NCBI RefSeq assembly: GCF_000196735.1
Contig: NC_014551.1
Span: 925,001 to 989,000, forward strand
Length of the DNA: 64,000 nt
From: Bacillus amyloliquefaciens DSM 7 = ATCC 23350
GTDB lineage: Bacteria > Bacillota > Bacilli > Bacillales > Bacillaceae
Reading direction: 5' to 3'
Below, piece by piece: positions 8,124 through 15,603 of this stretch; position 1 is the stretch's first letter; every line of letters starts with the position of its first letter. The notes under the pieces are model-generated. The model saw only the letters and a list, made by a program, of their open reading frames with translations. It was not told where the DNA came from and did not search any database. A program made the position numbers and the translations under genes.

Positions 8124-9517
8124 TGCAGTATGGAACTTTGCTAATATCGAAAGCCATCGAAGCGAACGATCCGAACGCCCTTCTGCGCTTCAATGTTTCC
8201 GAAGCCGACTTCCAAACGCAGGGCGAACGCAAGGCCTTCCGGTACGTTATGGATTACGCGGAGAAACACCGAGGCCAAGCGCCGACTGCCGAGATGGTTG
8301 CGAATGAGGTACCGGAATTCCAGCCGGATTTTAATATCGAAGCCAGTTACGATTACCTTGCGAAAAACCTCAAGGACCGGGCAGCCGAGCGCGAATTTAT
8401 CGAGCTGATGAACGGACGTATTGATCCGGAAACCAATCGCCAAGTTCAGGAGCCGCAGCTCGAAAAACGATTTATTGAAGCGCAAAAAAGCGGAGATATG
8501 GGAAAATTCTTCGAGTGGTTGACGGGGCAGGCCGAAAGTCTTAAAATGAGAACAAGCGTTCGAAATTCGGTCGGGACGGATATCAAACGGGACATCGACA
8601 AGTTTAAAGCGGAATATGAAAACCGTAAGGCCGGCGAGTCCTTTCGGATCTGGCGCAGCAAATTCGATTTTGTTAATAAGGCAATGGGCGGCTACGTTTC
8701 GTCGAACGTGTACGTGATCTACGGAAAGTCGGGCCGGGGTAAATCGGCCGTATCGTTAGAAGAGGTCACTAACTGTGCGATGCAGGGGGCGAACGTTCTG
8801 ATTTGGTCGATGGAAATGGGCTGGTACGAAGTGTTGGTGCGTCTGTACGTATCGATTTCCGGAACCATGGGCGTTACGACTGCGACTTTGGACGGCGTCG
8901 ATATGGAAGCCGGCTTCAATTCTCGCGACGTACGTCAGGGCAAACTATCCGACGAGTTCGAGGCGGGTTTTATGGAATTCCTTGATCGTCTTAACGAAAT
9001 CATTCCGGGAAACATTACGGTGCGAGCTGTCGACGACGAAGACTTCGGCTCAAGAACCCTGCGCGATCTAAAATCGGACATTATCGAAACGAAAGCCGAC
9101 GTCGTGCTTGTAGATCCGTTTTATTACCTCGACTACGAAGCCAATACGTCAAAGACGGCAGGCGGAGACGCGGCTAATACTTCGCAAAAACTGCGCCGTC
9201 TGGCCGGGCATACGAAAACGACGATCTTTGCGCTCACACAGGCAGATGAGGATGACGAGAAAGAAACGGAAGACGGAGCGCGCGAGCTTAAGCTGCCGCA
9301 GCGTAAGGACGTCAAGAAAACGAAAGCCCTGCTCGAAGATGCTGCGTTATTGATCGCAGTTGATACGAACGCGAAAGAAGGCCGCGGCTTGATCGGATTG
9401 AACAAAGGGCGCGACGGCGGCGAAGGGGAAGTCGCAGAGATCATCTATTTGCCGCAAATCGGCGTAGTAAAACAGCCGGAAATGGGCGCCGGGGCTGCGG
9501 ACGTGTTCGAGTTTTAG
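8123..9517 (+). CDS. DnaB-type replicative helicase
   Basis: Protein of 464-465 aa. Replicative 5'-3' helicase, RecA-fold. Walker A is GKSGRGKSA (about 205), the Walker B strand is ADVVLVDPFYYLD, and LTQADE lies at the H3 region. An N-terminal helical domain occupies about 1-100. The start is ATG 8123 (a TTG lies directly before it at 8120) after GGAGGAGATC. It works with the loader at 6077 and the primase at 9652. Confidence 0.88.
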   Translation: MQYGTLLISKAIEANDPNALLRFNVSEADFQTQGERKAFRYVMDYAEKHRGQAPTAEMVANEVPEFQPDFNIEASYDYLAKNLKDRAAEREFIELMNGRIDPETNRQVQEPQLEKRFIEAQKSGDMGKFFEWLTGQAESLKMRTSVRNSVGTDIKRDIDKFKAEYENRKAGESFRIWRSKFDFVNKAMGGYVSSNVYVIYGKSGRGKSAVSLEEVTNCAMQGANVLIWSMEMGWYEVLVRLYVSISGTMGVTTATLDGVDMEAGFNSRDVRQGKLSDEFEAGFMEFLDRLNEIIPGNITVRAVDDEDFGSRTLRDLKSDIIETKADVVLVDPFYYLDYEANTSKTAGGDAANTSQKLRRLAGHTKTTIFALTQADEDDEKETEDGARELKLPQRKDVKKTKALLEDAALLIAVDTNAKEGRGLIGLNKGRDGGEGEVAEIIYLPQIGVVKQPEMGAGAADVFEF

Positions 9518-9651
9518 ATCGTTTGGAATTTACCGGATGATATTGTCAACAATTACATCTAAATTTTTGAATAGTTTCGACAAATTGCGACTGTAATTTT
9601 CGTAACAATGTCGTAATATAATTTACAAGTCTCGAAAGGAAGTGTCTCGAA

Positions 9652-10647
9652 TTGCCGATATTAAATTTGGGTGGACGTTCTGTAGACGTCGACATTCGGT
9701 ATGAACTCGAACAATTCGACTGGACCCGGCCGACGTGGGGCGGCGAACGCCTGCTGGCCGCCAGTCCATTCAGATACGATCGGACTCCGAGCTTTTACGT
9801 ATACCTCGAAGACACAGTGTCGGCAAAAGCCGGCTATTGGGGCGACTCAGGCGCCTATGACGAAGAGTTTGCGCGGGGCGGGTTCGTTAAACTGCTCGCT
9901 TTCCTGCGCGGCGAAACCGAAGACGACGCAATCGATTACTTATTGGAAACGTATGCACCGGCGGCTGAAGGCGGACGTATGGCGCTGCGGCTCCCGAAAT
10001 TAAAAGCCGTCACGAAGCCGGAGCCTTTAGCGGAATCGGTCCTCGCGGACACGGCGCCAGGGGCTAACGCTTACCTGACGGGCCGGGGCATTGCGACCGC
10101 AGTACAAGAAGAGGCCGGCGTATCACTTGCCGGTAACGCAGTCGCGATCCCTTGGCGGCTTCCTAACGGCCGGCTGGCAAACGTTAAGTATAGGGCAACG
10201 AAGGGGAAGGCGTTCTGGTACGTAAAAGGCGGCTTGCCTATCCGGTATTTAGTTTACGGAATGGATCTCGTATATGCGCAGCGGATTAAAAGCGCGGTGA
10301 TATGCGAGGCGGAAATCGATGCCATGGCGTGGCGGTCTGCGGGTGTACCGGCGATCGGAACCGGAGGCAGCACATTTAATTTACAGAAGGCGGACATAAT
10401 TGCGCAGTCACCTATCGAATATTTAACGGTGGTTACAGATAACGACAAAGCTGGCGAAAAGTTACGGCGGGAGATTGAGCGTTATTTGAGCGGAAAGGTG
10501 CGGCTTGCGCACGGTTATATTACGGAGGTGAAAGACGCTGATGAACTACTTATAAAGCGCGGTACAGAAGCGTTGCAAGACGTGTATGATCGTGCGGAGG
10601 TCGTAAGAAATACTTTACGTTTATGTTCGGGAATTCCCGTACTTTAG
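9652..10647 (+). CDS. DnaG-type primase (TOPRIM), CHC2 zinc ligands lost
   Basis: Protein of 331 aa. The N-terminal 110 residues keep the CHC2 layout (SPFRYDRTPSFYV, GYWGDSG, RGGFVKLLAFL) but the usual Cys/His ligands are replaced by Ser, Arg and Gly. TOPRIM motifs follow: VICEAEIDAMAW (Glu) and VVTDNDKAGEKL (D-x-D). The start is TTG 9652 after AAAGGAAG. The 134-base gap upstream could hold a promoter (TTGTCA, 18 bases, TTGAAT), but this is weak. Confidence 0.85.
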   Translation: MPILNLGGRSVDVDIRYELEQFDWTRPTWGGERLLAASPFRYDRTPSFYVYLEDTVSAKAGYWGDSGAYDEEFARGGFVKLLAFLRGETEDDAIDYLLETYAPAAEGGRMALRLPKLKAVTKPEPLAESVLADTAPGANAYLTGRGIATAVQEEAGVSLAGNAVAIPWRLPNGRLANVKYRATKGKAFWYVKGGLPIRYLVYGMDLVYAQRIKSAVICEAEIDAMAWRSAGVPAIGTGGSTFNLQKADIIAQSPIEYLTVVTDNDKAGEKLRREIERYLSGKVRLAHGYITEVKDADELLIKRGTEALQDVYDRAEVVRNTLRLCSGIPVL

Positions 10648-10663
10648 GTCGGCGGAGGTTGTA

Positions 10664-10903
10664 TTAACCCTCCGTGTTGCTGTCGGATACCTCAATCCAT
10701 TCGTACAGATCTTCGGGCGCGCAACCGAGCATCATTGCGATATTGTAGGTTCGTTCGATGCTCGGCAGGTTCCGAAGGCTGACGTAATCGGACATTTGCG
10801 TTTTTGATACTCCGACCATTGCTGCGAGTTGACTGAGACTGATTCCGCGTTTCTTGCATAGTTCGGGTATCCGACATTTGCCGACCTTAAACGTAATAAA
10901 CAC
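10664..10903 (-). CDS. XRE-family HTH regulator
   Basis: About 77-79 aa. Cro/CI-like HTH: ISLSQLAAMVGVSKTQMSDYV, then SIERTYNIAMMLGCAPEDLYEW, typical of small XRE repressors. The first available start, GTG 10903, directly abuts its own Shine-Dalgarno GGAGG and cannot be used with it. With correct spacing (6 bases) the ribosome would start at ATT 10897. The gene is probably co-transcribed with the HTH gene at 10957-11178; a TATAAT lies between them at 10939-10944. It converges with the primase gene. Confidence 0.8.
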   Translation of the reverse strand: MFITFKVGKCRIPELCKKRGISLSQLAAMVGVSKTQMSDYVSLRNLPSIERTYNIAMMLGCAPEDLYEWIEVSDSNTEG

Positions 10904-10956
10904 CTCCGTACTACATCAGATAAGGTGTCACGGAGGAAATTATAGACTATTTCCGT

Positions 10957-11178
10957 TTAATTTTCCACATCGTCAGGTACAATTCGAACAACCTTCTCGA
11001 TAGGAACCTCGAGAAATTGGCATATAACATCGATCGTACCTATGTACATAGTAGCGTTTTTAGTCATGTGCTGCTTCTTAATACTTGCCTGTGTGTCAGG
11101 AGAAATGCATTTTCTTAGGTGACTAGGCTTTAGTCCTCTTTCTTTTAAAGTCTGGTATAAGGGCGAAAAATCAACCAT
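10957..11178 (-). CDS. Cro/CI-like HTH regulator opposite aimR
   Basis: Protein of 73 aa. The N-terminal PLYQTLKERGLKPSHLRK and the C-terminal IDVICQFLEVPIEKVVRIV fit the small HTH_26/XRE group. RBS AAAGGAG precedes the ATG. It is transcribed divergently from aimR, and tandem operator-like repeats lie in its leader. It is a good candidate for the lysogenic repressor or its antagonist. Confidence 0.75.
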   Translation of the reverse strand: MVDFSPLYQTLKERGLKPSHLRKCISPDTQASIKKQHMTKNATMYIGTIDVICQFLEVPIEKVVRIVPDDVEN

Positions 11179-11194
11179 TTTAAATACTCCTTTT

Positions 11195-11285
11195 AAAAAA
11201 TGTCGGCACTACTGAACAAAAAATGTAGACACTGCTGAACATTTATCGTATGATTCAATTATACTCTAAATTGAAAATAATTCAA
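11195..11285. promoter_or_regulatory. Divergent promoters with tandem operators between HTH gene and aimR
   Basis: Minus strand: -35 TTGAAT (11280-11285), 16 bases, -10 TATAAT (11258-11263), driving the HTH gene. Plus strand: -35 TGAACA (11236-11241), 18 bases, -10 TATACT (11260-11265), driving aimR; the two -10 boxes overlap. Two direct repeats (11201-11218 and 11224-11241, 15 of 18 identical, each preceded by AAAAAA) lie downstream of the minus promoter and cover the plus -35 box. Bound repressor would block both. Confidence 0.75.
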
Positions 11286-11313
11286 GAAACGGCAGAAAGG
11301 GGGCTCTCCAAAA

Positions 11314-12498
11314 TTGGAGGCGATAAGACGAGAACTTTGTGACTTCATCGAGGACCATGATATAAAGTATTCTCAGATAGCAAAAGAACTACGTGTTGAT
11401 AAATCATCGATGACAAAATTTAAAAAAGATGGCACGATCGGCTTTAGGGCATTAGTAGTTATGGCGCACTTATTATTTCCAAAAGATCCAGACAGTAAGA
11501 TTTCGAGCTGGTGCATACAGTTAGACGATACCTCTAAAGAGATGGTTAAACAAGCATTTGAGTATGCTGCGATAACCAGAAACACTAAGCTACTTGAACA
11601 CTTAATTAATGAACATAAGGGGAAATATCATCTAAAATCGTATGTTTCTATGTATCGTACTATATTAAATTATATGGATATGAAAATATCGATTAAAGAG
11701 ATGATTCAAGAAATGAACGAATTCAAGGCTTCAAAAGATAAAGAGCTTCACATACTAGCTGGAATTTACAAGTGTTATGGAAATTACAGTTTGGGGGAGT
11801 ACTTCCTCGTGATTTCTGAGGCGATGGAAATTGGAAGAAGCATAAATAAAATGAATGATAAAAGAGAGCTATTTATAAAGGAGTGTTATATTCATAGGTT
11901 TGCGGAAATGATAGCTCCCACATATCTCAAATTAAATAATCTTAAAGGGGCGGCACATTACGCGAATATCATACTACAAGCTAATATATCTCCAAAATTA
12001 AAAGCAGATGCCACCTATCTTCTAGGAATGACCAAATTACTTCATAATCCAGACGAGTCAATTAAATATTTTGAAAAAAGTTATTCTCTAATGCGACTAA
12101 CTGGTGTAGATTATCTCATAAATGACTCTTATAATAACTTAGTAATGGCAAAAGCGTATCAGTATAGAAGTGATACACAAAAGTTAAGTAAATACCTTGA
12201 AACTTTAGAGGAGGTGGTTTATTTAGAAGAAGGAGACAGTTTTTATGAGTGCTTAAAGATCTATGAAAAAGGGGGTGTTGATAATCTTCTTGAAGGCCAT
12301 CGTAAATTCTTATATAAGTCAAACTTCTTTATTTCAGCGCTTATAGCTTCAGATCTACTCTCCACAGGCATACACCCTTATTTATTAGAAACATTGAGTA
12401 GTTACAAACACAACAAAAAGGAGATGTTTTATTTTGAAGAAGATTTTATTGAGTGTTTTAGTGATCGCAGCGTTTTTTTCAGCAGCCGGACAGCTTAA
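11314..12498 (+). CDS. aimR: AimR-like arbitrium receptor / transcriptional regulator
   Basis: Protein of 394 aa, close to the 380-390 aa usual for AimR. An N-terminal HTH (IKYSQIAKELRVDKSSMTKF, about 18-37) is followed by an all-helical TPR-like array to the C-terminus (for example YFEKSYSLMRLTG, NNLVMAKAYQYRSD), the AimR architecture. The arbitrium peptide is known to bind the TPR domain and switch off AimR-driven lytic transcription. The start TTG follows AAAGGGGG with 10-base spacing. The aimP gene overlaps its last 65 bases. Base composition is AT-richer than in flanking genes. Identification is by architecture and by the adjacent aimP, not by database search. Confidence 0.85.
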   Translation: MEAIRRELCDFIEDHDIKYSQIAKELRVDKSSMTKFKKDGTIGFRALVVMAHLLFPKDPDSKISSWCIQLDDTSKEMVKQAFEYAAITRNTKLLEHLINEHKGKYHLKSYVSMYRTILNYMDMKISIKEMIQEMNEFKASKDKELHILAGIYKCYGNYSLGEYFLVISEAMEIGRSINKMNDKRELFIKECYIHRFAEMIAPTYLKLNNLKGAAHYANIILQANISPKLKADATYLLGMTKLLHNPDESIKYFEKSYSLMRLTGVDYLINDSYNNLVMAKAYQYRSDTQKLSKYLETLEEVVYLEEGDSFYECLKIYEKGGVDNLLEGHRKFLYKSNFFISALIASDLLSTGIHPYLLETLSSYKHNKKEMFYFEEDFIECFSDRSVFFSSRTA

Positions 12499-12562
12499 AG
12501 GGTTTGAATACGCAAGCAGTGATAAGACCTTCGGAACAGCTGAACTTCGCCCCGGAGGTTGA
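12434..12562 (+). CDS. aimP: AimP-like arbitrium signal pre-peptide
   Basis: Protein of 42 aa starting at TTG 12434, with AAGGAG 10 bases upstream. It has a Lys-Lys N-terminus, a hydrophobic signal core (ILLSVLVIAAFFSAAG), a short pro-region and the C-terminal tail TAELRPGG. Known AimP precursors are about 40 aa, secreted, and release the last 6 or so residues ending in GA or GG, so the predicted mature signal is ELRPGG or close to it. The gene is in another frame and overlaps the end of aimR, an arrangement tighter than in SPbeta or phi3T. A terminator follows 10 bases after the stop. Confidence 0.85.
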   Translation: MKKILLSVLVIAAFFSAAGQLKGFEYASSDKTFGTAELRPGG

Positions 12563-12572
12563 TAATACAAGC

Positions 12573-12600
12573 AGAGCCTTCGGGCTCTTTTCTTTTTGTC
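12573..12600 (+). terminator. Rho-independent terminator after aimP
   Basis: AGAGCC, UUCG tetraloop, GGCTCT, then TTTTCTTTTTG. It ends the aimR-aimP transcript. In known arbitrium phages AimR acts by changing transcription just downstream of aimP, so read-through or a new start beyond this point is what should be tested. Confidence 0.9.
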
Positions 12601-12717
12601 TATACAAGAAGTTGACTAAATTTCCATAATATAAATATCGCAACTTTCCGAAAAAACAAACGAATTTTTGGTACGATATGGTCATAGAAGAAATTAATAA
12701 AAAGTTTTTAAAAAGAA

Positions 12718-12757
12718 ATGTCGCAAAATCATTTACTGCCTACCCGTTATATAAGTG
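12718..12757 (+). promoter_or_regulatory. Bipartite repeated promoter-like motif, copy 2
   Basis: ATGTCGCAAAA, ten bases, CCTACCCGTTATATAAGTG; the right block is identical to copy 3 and the spacing is identical in all three. It lies 23 bases before the start of the sigma-like gene and 156 bases after aimP. An inverted repeat ATATCG/CGATAT (12635-12640 and 12674-12679) sits between the aimP terminator and this motif. Confidence 0.7.
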
Positions 12758-12779
12758 TAAGGCGAAAGGAGATATCAAA

Positions 12780-13307
12780 TTGGAACAAAAACAATTTAAT
12801 AGACTTCAGTTAGCAGCCGACAGTGGTGCGATTCCCTACGTAACTAAGGAAGCGGAACGAATCGCCCATCTAATTCCGGATTTTACCTCCTTTGAGCAGG
12901 AGTGCTATCAAGCGATCGGAAGGACGTTAGAAAATCTTGCGGAAAATGGACGCGAAAAAAAGGCGTTGATACAGCGCATTATTCGCGAAACCCGGCATAG
13001 ATTTGTGAAGAATAGACGATCTAGGGACGAAATCGCAATCGAAGCAATTAACGAAGAAGGAACCGTTTGGGAGCCGGAAGACACTTTGGCGAGTGTTGAG
13101 GACGCGGTTTTGCTTAAAGAAAAAGTCGCCCTGTTGGCGCAGGACGACGAAAGAAAAAAACTTATTCTCGATACTTGGACTCGCGGATGTACAAACGATA
13201 CGGAAGTTTCCACGTTGTTGGCGCAACGTTTTGGAGGAAATGCTCCGTCCCATCGAAAGTTTATCCAACGATTCCGATCAAACTGTCAACGCGAATTAAC
13301 AGCTTAA
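12780..13307 (+). CDS. Sigma-70/ECF-like transcription factor
   Basis: Protein of 175 aa. The central helices (ALIQRIIRETRHRFVKNRR) resemble sigma region 2, and the C-terminal DERKKLILDTWTRGCTNDTEV..HRKFIQRFRSNC resembles region 4, joined by an acidic linker. The size fits ECF-type or phage-type sigma factors. The start is TTG 12780, with AAAGGAG 8 bases upstream; an in-frame extension to ATG 12678 would run through the promoter-like motif and is rejected. It is the first gene downstream of aimR-aimP, so it is a natural candidate for AimR control (inference). Confidence 0.6.
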   Translation: MEQKQFNRLQLAADSGAIPYVTKEAERIAHLIPDFTSFEQECYQAIGRTLENLAENGREKKALIQRIIRETRHRFVKNRRSRDEIAIEAINEEGTVWEPEDTLASVEDAVLLKEKVALLAQDDERKKLILDTWTRGCTNDTEVSTLLAQRFGGNAPSHRKFIQRFRSNCQRELTA

Positions 13308-13321
13308 TATTTCTGTCGCAG

Positions 13322-13413
13322 CTAGGCCCGAAGGACTTTCGCTACGTCCTCATTGTATTGCATATTGTCAACGAATTCAAGAGAACAATTATGCGAACAT
13401 GTCCTCGGCCTAG
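13322..13413. promoter_or_regulatory. Structured leader with competing hairpins
   Basis: The segment CTAGGCCCGAAGGAC (13322-13336) can pair with GTCCTCGGCCTAG (13401-13413; 13 bp with two bulged bases) or, in part, with the nearby GTCCT (13346-13350). The two pairings exclude each other. It lies between the sigma-like gene and the next operon. An attenuator or protein-binding site is possible; nothing else was recognised in this gap. Confidence 0.35.
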
Positions 13414-13449
13414 TGCGATTATCCTTAAAATAACGGAGGCTAACGTACT

Positions 13450-13611
13450 ATGCATACATCGAATTTACCCACATTTAACGAATCTCAAACGCTTTTAGCG
13501 CTAGATGAGCGCAAACTAACCGATTTCATTTACCAAGGCGCATGGCCGCACGACGAAGATCCGGCCGACTATTTCCCGGCTACATCGATTAAGGCGGTGC
13601 GCGTCGGATGA
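13450..13611 (+). CDS. Small hypothetical protein
   Basis: Protein of 53 aa, starting at ATG 13450 after ACGGAGG, and overlapping the next gene by ATGA. The acidic segment AWPHDEDPADYFPA is its only clear feature. Not recognised. Confidence 0.5.
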   Translation: MHTSNLPTFNESQTLLALDERKLTDFIYQGAWPHDEDPADYFPATSIKAVRVG

Positions 13612-14126
13612 TTACCGCCGGTCAGGTCAAGTTTTCGCACCACGCACGCAAGCGCCTGAAGGAACGTTACAATATTACGAATTTACACGTAGCGCGTAAA
13701 TGGATTGCGCAAAAGCTTCAGCACGTAAAGTATCTCGGGATCACCGTAGATTCTAACGGTAAGGAAGCGCGAATGTACGGCGGAAAAGGAGTCATTATAC
13801 TCTTCGCGCTGAATAGCGATCATGTACTGACCGTTCATCCTTCCGAAAAGAATACGGCGATCCGATTTATCAACGAAGCGTATTACACGATGAAACAAAG
13901 CGTAGAGGCTGCGGTTCAAAATAACGAAAATTATGCCGCGGAACTTCACGAAGAAATAGCGCACCTGACGGCCGAGCTTAAACGAACGCGTTCAAAAGCG
14001 AAGAAGATGGCGTACCAAGCGCGAATCAATGCGGTTCAGATGCGGATTGACGAATTACCCGCTGAATCCTTCGAATTAAAACGCAGGCTTACAAAAGCGG
14101 CGAAAGGAGTTGCGGCGTATGTCTGA
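13608..14126 (+). CDS. DUF4258/RelE-like N-terminal domain with coiled-coil tail
   Basis: Protein of 172 aa. The N-terminus FSHHARKRLKERYNITNLHVARKWI followed by GVIILFALNSDHVLTVHP resembles the DUF4258 or RelE-like fold (HA-x2-R-x3-R then an alternating strand pattern). Residues 105-150 form a long charged helix (EELHEEIAHLTAELKRTRSK), a coiled coil. There is no antitoxin partner nearby, so a toxin role is not supported. Confidence 0.5.
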   Translation: MITAGQVKFSHHARKRLKERYNITNLHVARKWIAQKLQHVKYLGITVDSNGKEARMYGGKGVIILFALNSDHVLTVHPSEKNTAIRFINEAYYTMKQSVEAAVQNNENYAAELHEEIAHLTAELKRTRSKAKKMAYQARINAVQMRIDELPAESFELKRRLTKAAKGVAAYV

Positions 14127-14217
14127 TCTTTCGTGGGTGGGACCGATTGCCGCCGTCATCATCGGATTAATACTTTTCGGCATGTGGACGCAAATTGGCG
14201 AAGACGACGCATGCTAG
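14119..14217 (+). CDS. Single-span membrane peptide
   Basis: Protein of 32 aa with one hydrophobic helix (PIAAVIIGLILFGMW) and an acidic C-terminus. The start ATG overlaps the end of the upstream gene. Function unknown. Confidence 0.45.
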   Translation: MSDLSWVGPIAAVIIGLILFGMWTQIGEDDAC

Positions 14218-14363
14218 GCGCGTCGCGTCCTCGGAGAATGCCGGGGCGGCCGTTAGGTAATCCGTGTCGCGTCGCTACTGCCAAGCGCTGGCGGCGTTTC
14301 GGGCGCAGATACCGGCATTTTGCGAGGGCGAAAAGCCTTAATAAAAACGTAGGGGGAAAACGA

Positions 14364-15134
14364 ATGAGCATTCGAGATATCTTAAAGAAACGTGAAGAGG
14401 AACGGGATAAAGCGTCAAGTGGCGAAAGTGAATTCCCGGAAGGTGTTACGCGATATGTTCGCGTTGGAAGCTATGGAGAAATCAACAAAGACGGCCGCAA
14501 CTTAGTCATTCTCGCGCAGCCTGACGATTGGTACATCTACTTTGTTCACGAAAATAAAGAATACACGGGGAAAGGTTATGATCACAAATTCCGCAAACAC
14601 ACATGCCTGCACTCTCCACACGATAAAGTAGGCACGGAAGAATTACAGCAGTATTTCCGTCCCGGTAAGGATGAATGCATTTCGTGCAAAGCTGGAGCGC
14701 AACGTAAGATGTTTTTTATGATTCCGGTCTACGATCCGAAATATAAAACCTATCGCGTAATTGATATCGCTGAGTTCCACGCGAACAATTTAATCGACGA
14801 CTATGACAAGGCCGAGAAACCTGCGAAGAAGATCCTTCCGGATTACACACTCGTAGGTCAGGCGGTTCACTTTAAACAGGCAGATAAAACGTACTCGTTG
14901 GAAACGGGTGATCTCCCTGACGAAGTCATTGAAGAAGCAAAAGCATTTATCGGCATCGATTACAAGTACGAAGAGCTCGCAAACTTTCGTGAAGAAAGCG
15001 ACATTGTTAAGCTGCTACACGAAGCGAAAGACGGTGTTAAGAAATCTGTATTGCCTCCGTTAGAGGGCGGCAGTGCGACAGACTCTAACGAACCTGAGCC
15101 TTGGAAGCCTAGCGACGAAGAATTACCGTTCTAA
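14364..15134 (+). CDS. Single-stranded DNA-binding protein (gp32/SSB-like)
   Basis: Protein of 256 aa. The central segment has CLH, then C-I-S-C spaced as a zinc site (HTCLHSPHDKVG, DECISCKAG), as in T4 gp32-like proteins. The C-terminus is acidic and ends in PSDEELPF, the typical SSB tail that recruits replication partners. The start at ATG 14364 after AGGGGG is chosen over an in-frame upstream extension of biased, arginine-rich composition. It is followed by a PD-(D/E)XK protein and, further on, DNA polymerase. Confidence 0.75.
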   Translation: MSIRDILKKREEERDKASSGESEFPEGVTRYVRVGSYGEINKDGRNLVILAQPDDWYIYFVHENKEYTGKGYDHKFRKHTCLHSPHDKVGTEELQQYFRPGKDECISCKAGAQRKMFFMIPVYDPKYKTYRVIDIAEFHANNLIDDYDKAEKPAKKILPDYTLVGQAVHFKQADKTYSLETGDLPDEVIEEAKAFIGIDYKYEELANFREESDIVKLLHEAKDGVKKSVLPPLEGGSATDSNEPEPWKPSDEELPF

Positions 15135-15168
15135 TCACGTACCAACCAAACGAAAAGGAGGCGCTTAT

Positions 15169-15603
15169 ATGGCGCATAAAGCAGAAGATACCGGCAAGTA
15201 TTCGGAACTGATCGCACGTGCTGCGCTGCTGGCTAGCGGCTGGCAGGCGGTCAGTACGTCCGAAACGGAAGAAGCGTTCGATATTAGCGCAAAGTGTCCG
15301 TTGAGTGGCGAGTGGAAAACGTTTCAGGTGAAGACGATTTATGATCGAAAGAAGCGCGGCAGCCTCATCGTTCAGGCGCGGAAAAGCGACCGGACACCAT
15401 ATAAGCTCGATGAAGTCGATTACTTTATCGGCGTGCTTATCGGCCGTGGTCCGGTACCTACCGTGTGGATGTTCGAGAATCGCGAGCTTACCGAGTATTG
15501 GGGGCCGCAGTCGAAGGACGGCAAGCGGTGGGTACGGATGGATTTGAACTTTCGACGTGAAGACGTAGATCTTACGAAAATTAACGAATCGGAGGCGGTA
15601 TAA
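15169..15603 (+). CDS. PD-(D/E)XK nuclease-fold protein (third paralogue)
   Basis: Protein of 144 aa. FDISAKCPLSGEWKTFQVKTI gives the D...QVK core shared with 1264-1716 and 1713-2162. EVDYFIGVLI and VWMFENREL match the following strands. RBS AAAGGAGGCG. Its place between SSB and the replication genes suggests recombination or repair (inference). Confidence 0.6.
   Translation: MAHKAEDTGKYSELIARAALLASGWQAVSTSETEEAFDISAKCPLSGEWKTFQVKTIYDRKKRGSLIVQARKSDRTPYKLDEVDYFIGVLIGRGPVPTVWMFENRELTEYWGPQSKDGKRWVRMDLNFRREDVDLTKINESEAV

Noticed and set aside
12678-12779. Upstream in-frame extension of the sigma-like gene to ATG 12678
   Set aside because: It would translate through the conserved promoter-like motif, has no RBS, and TTG 12780 has a strong one.
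13608-14126. Toxin of a toxin-antitoxin pair
   Set aside because: The N-terminal pattern recalls RelE/DUF4258, but there is no antitoxin-like partner and the long coiled coil is atypical.
14133-14363. N-terminal extension of the SSB-like protein
   Set aside because: Arginine-rich biased sequence overlapping the 14119-14217 peptide gene; ATG 14364 has an RBS.
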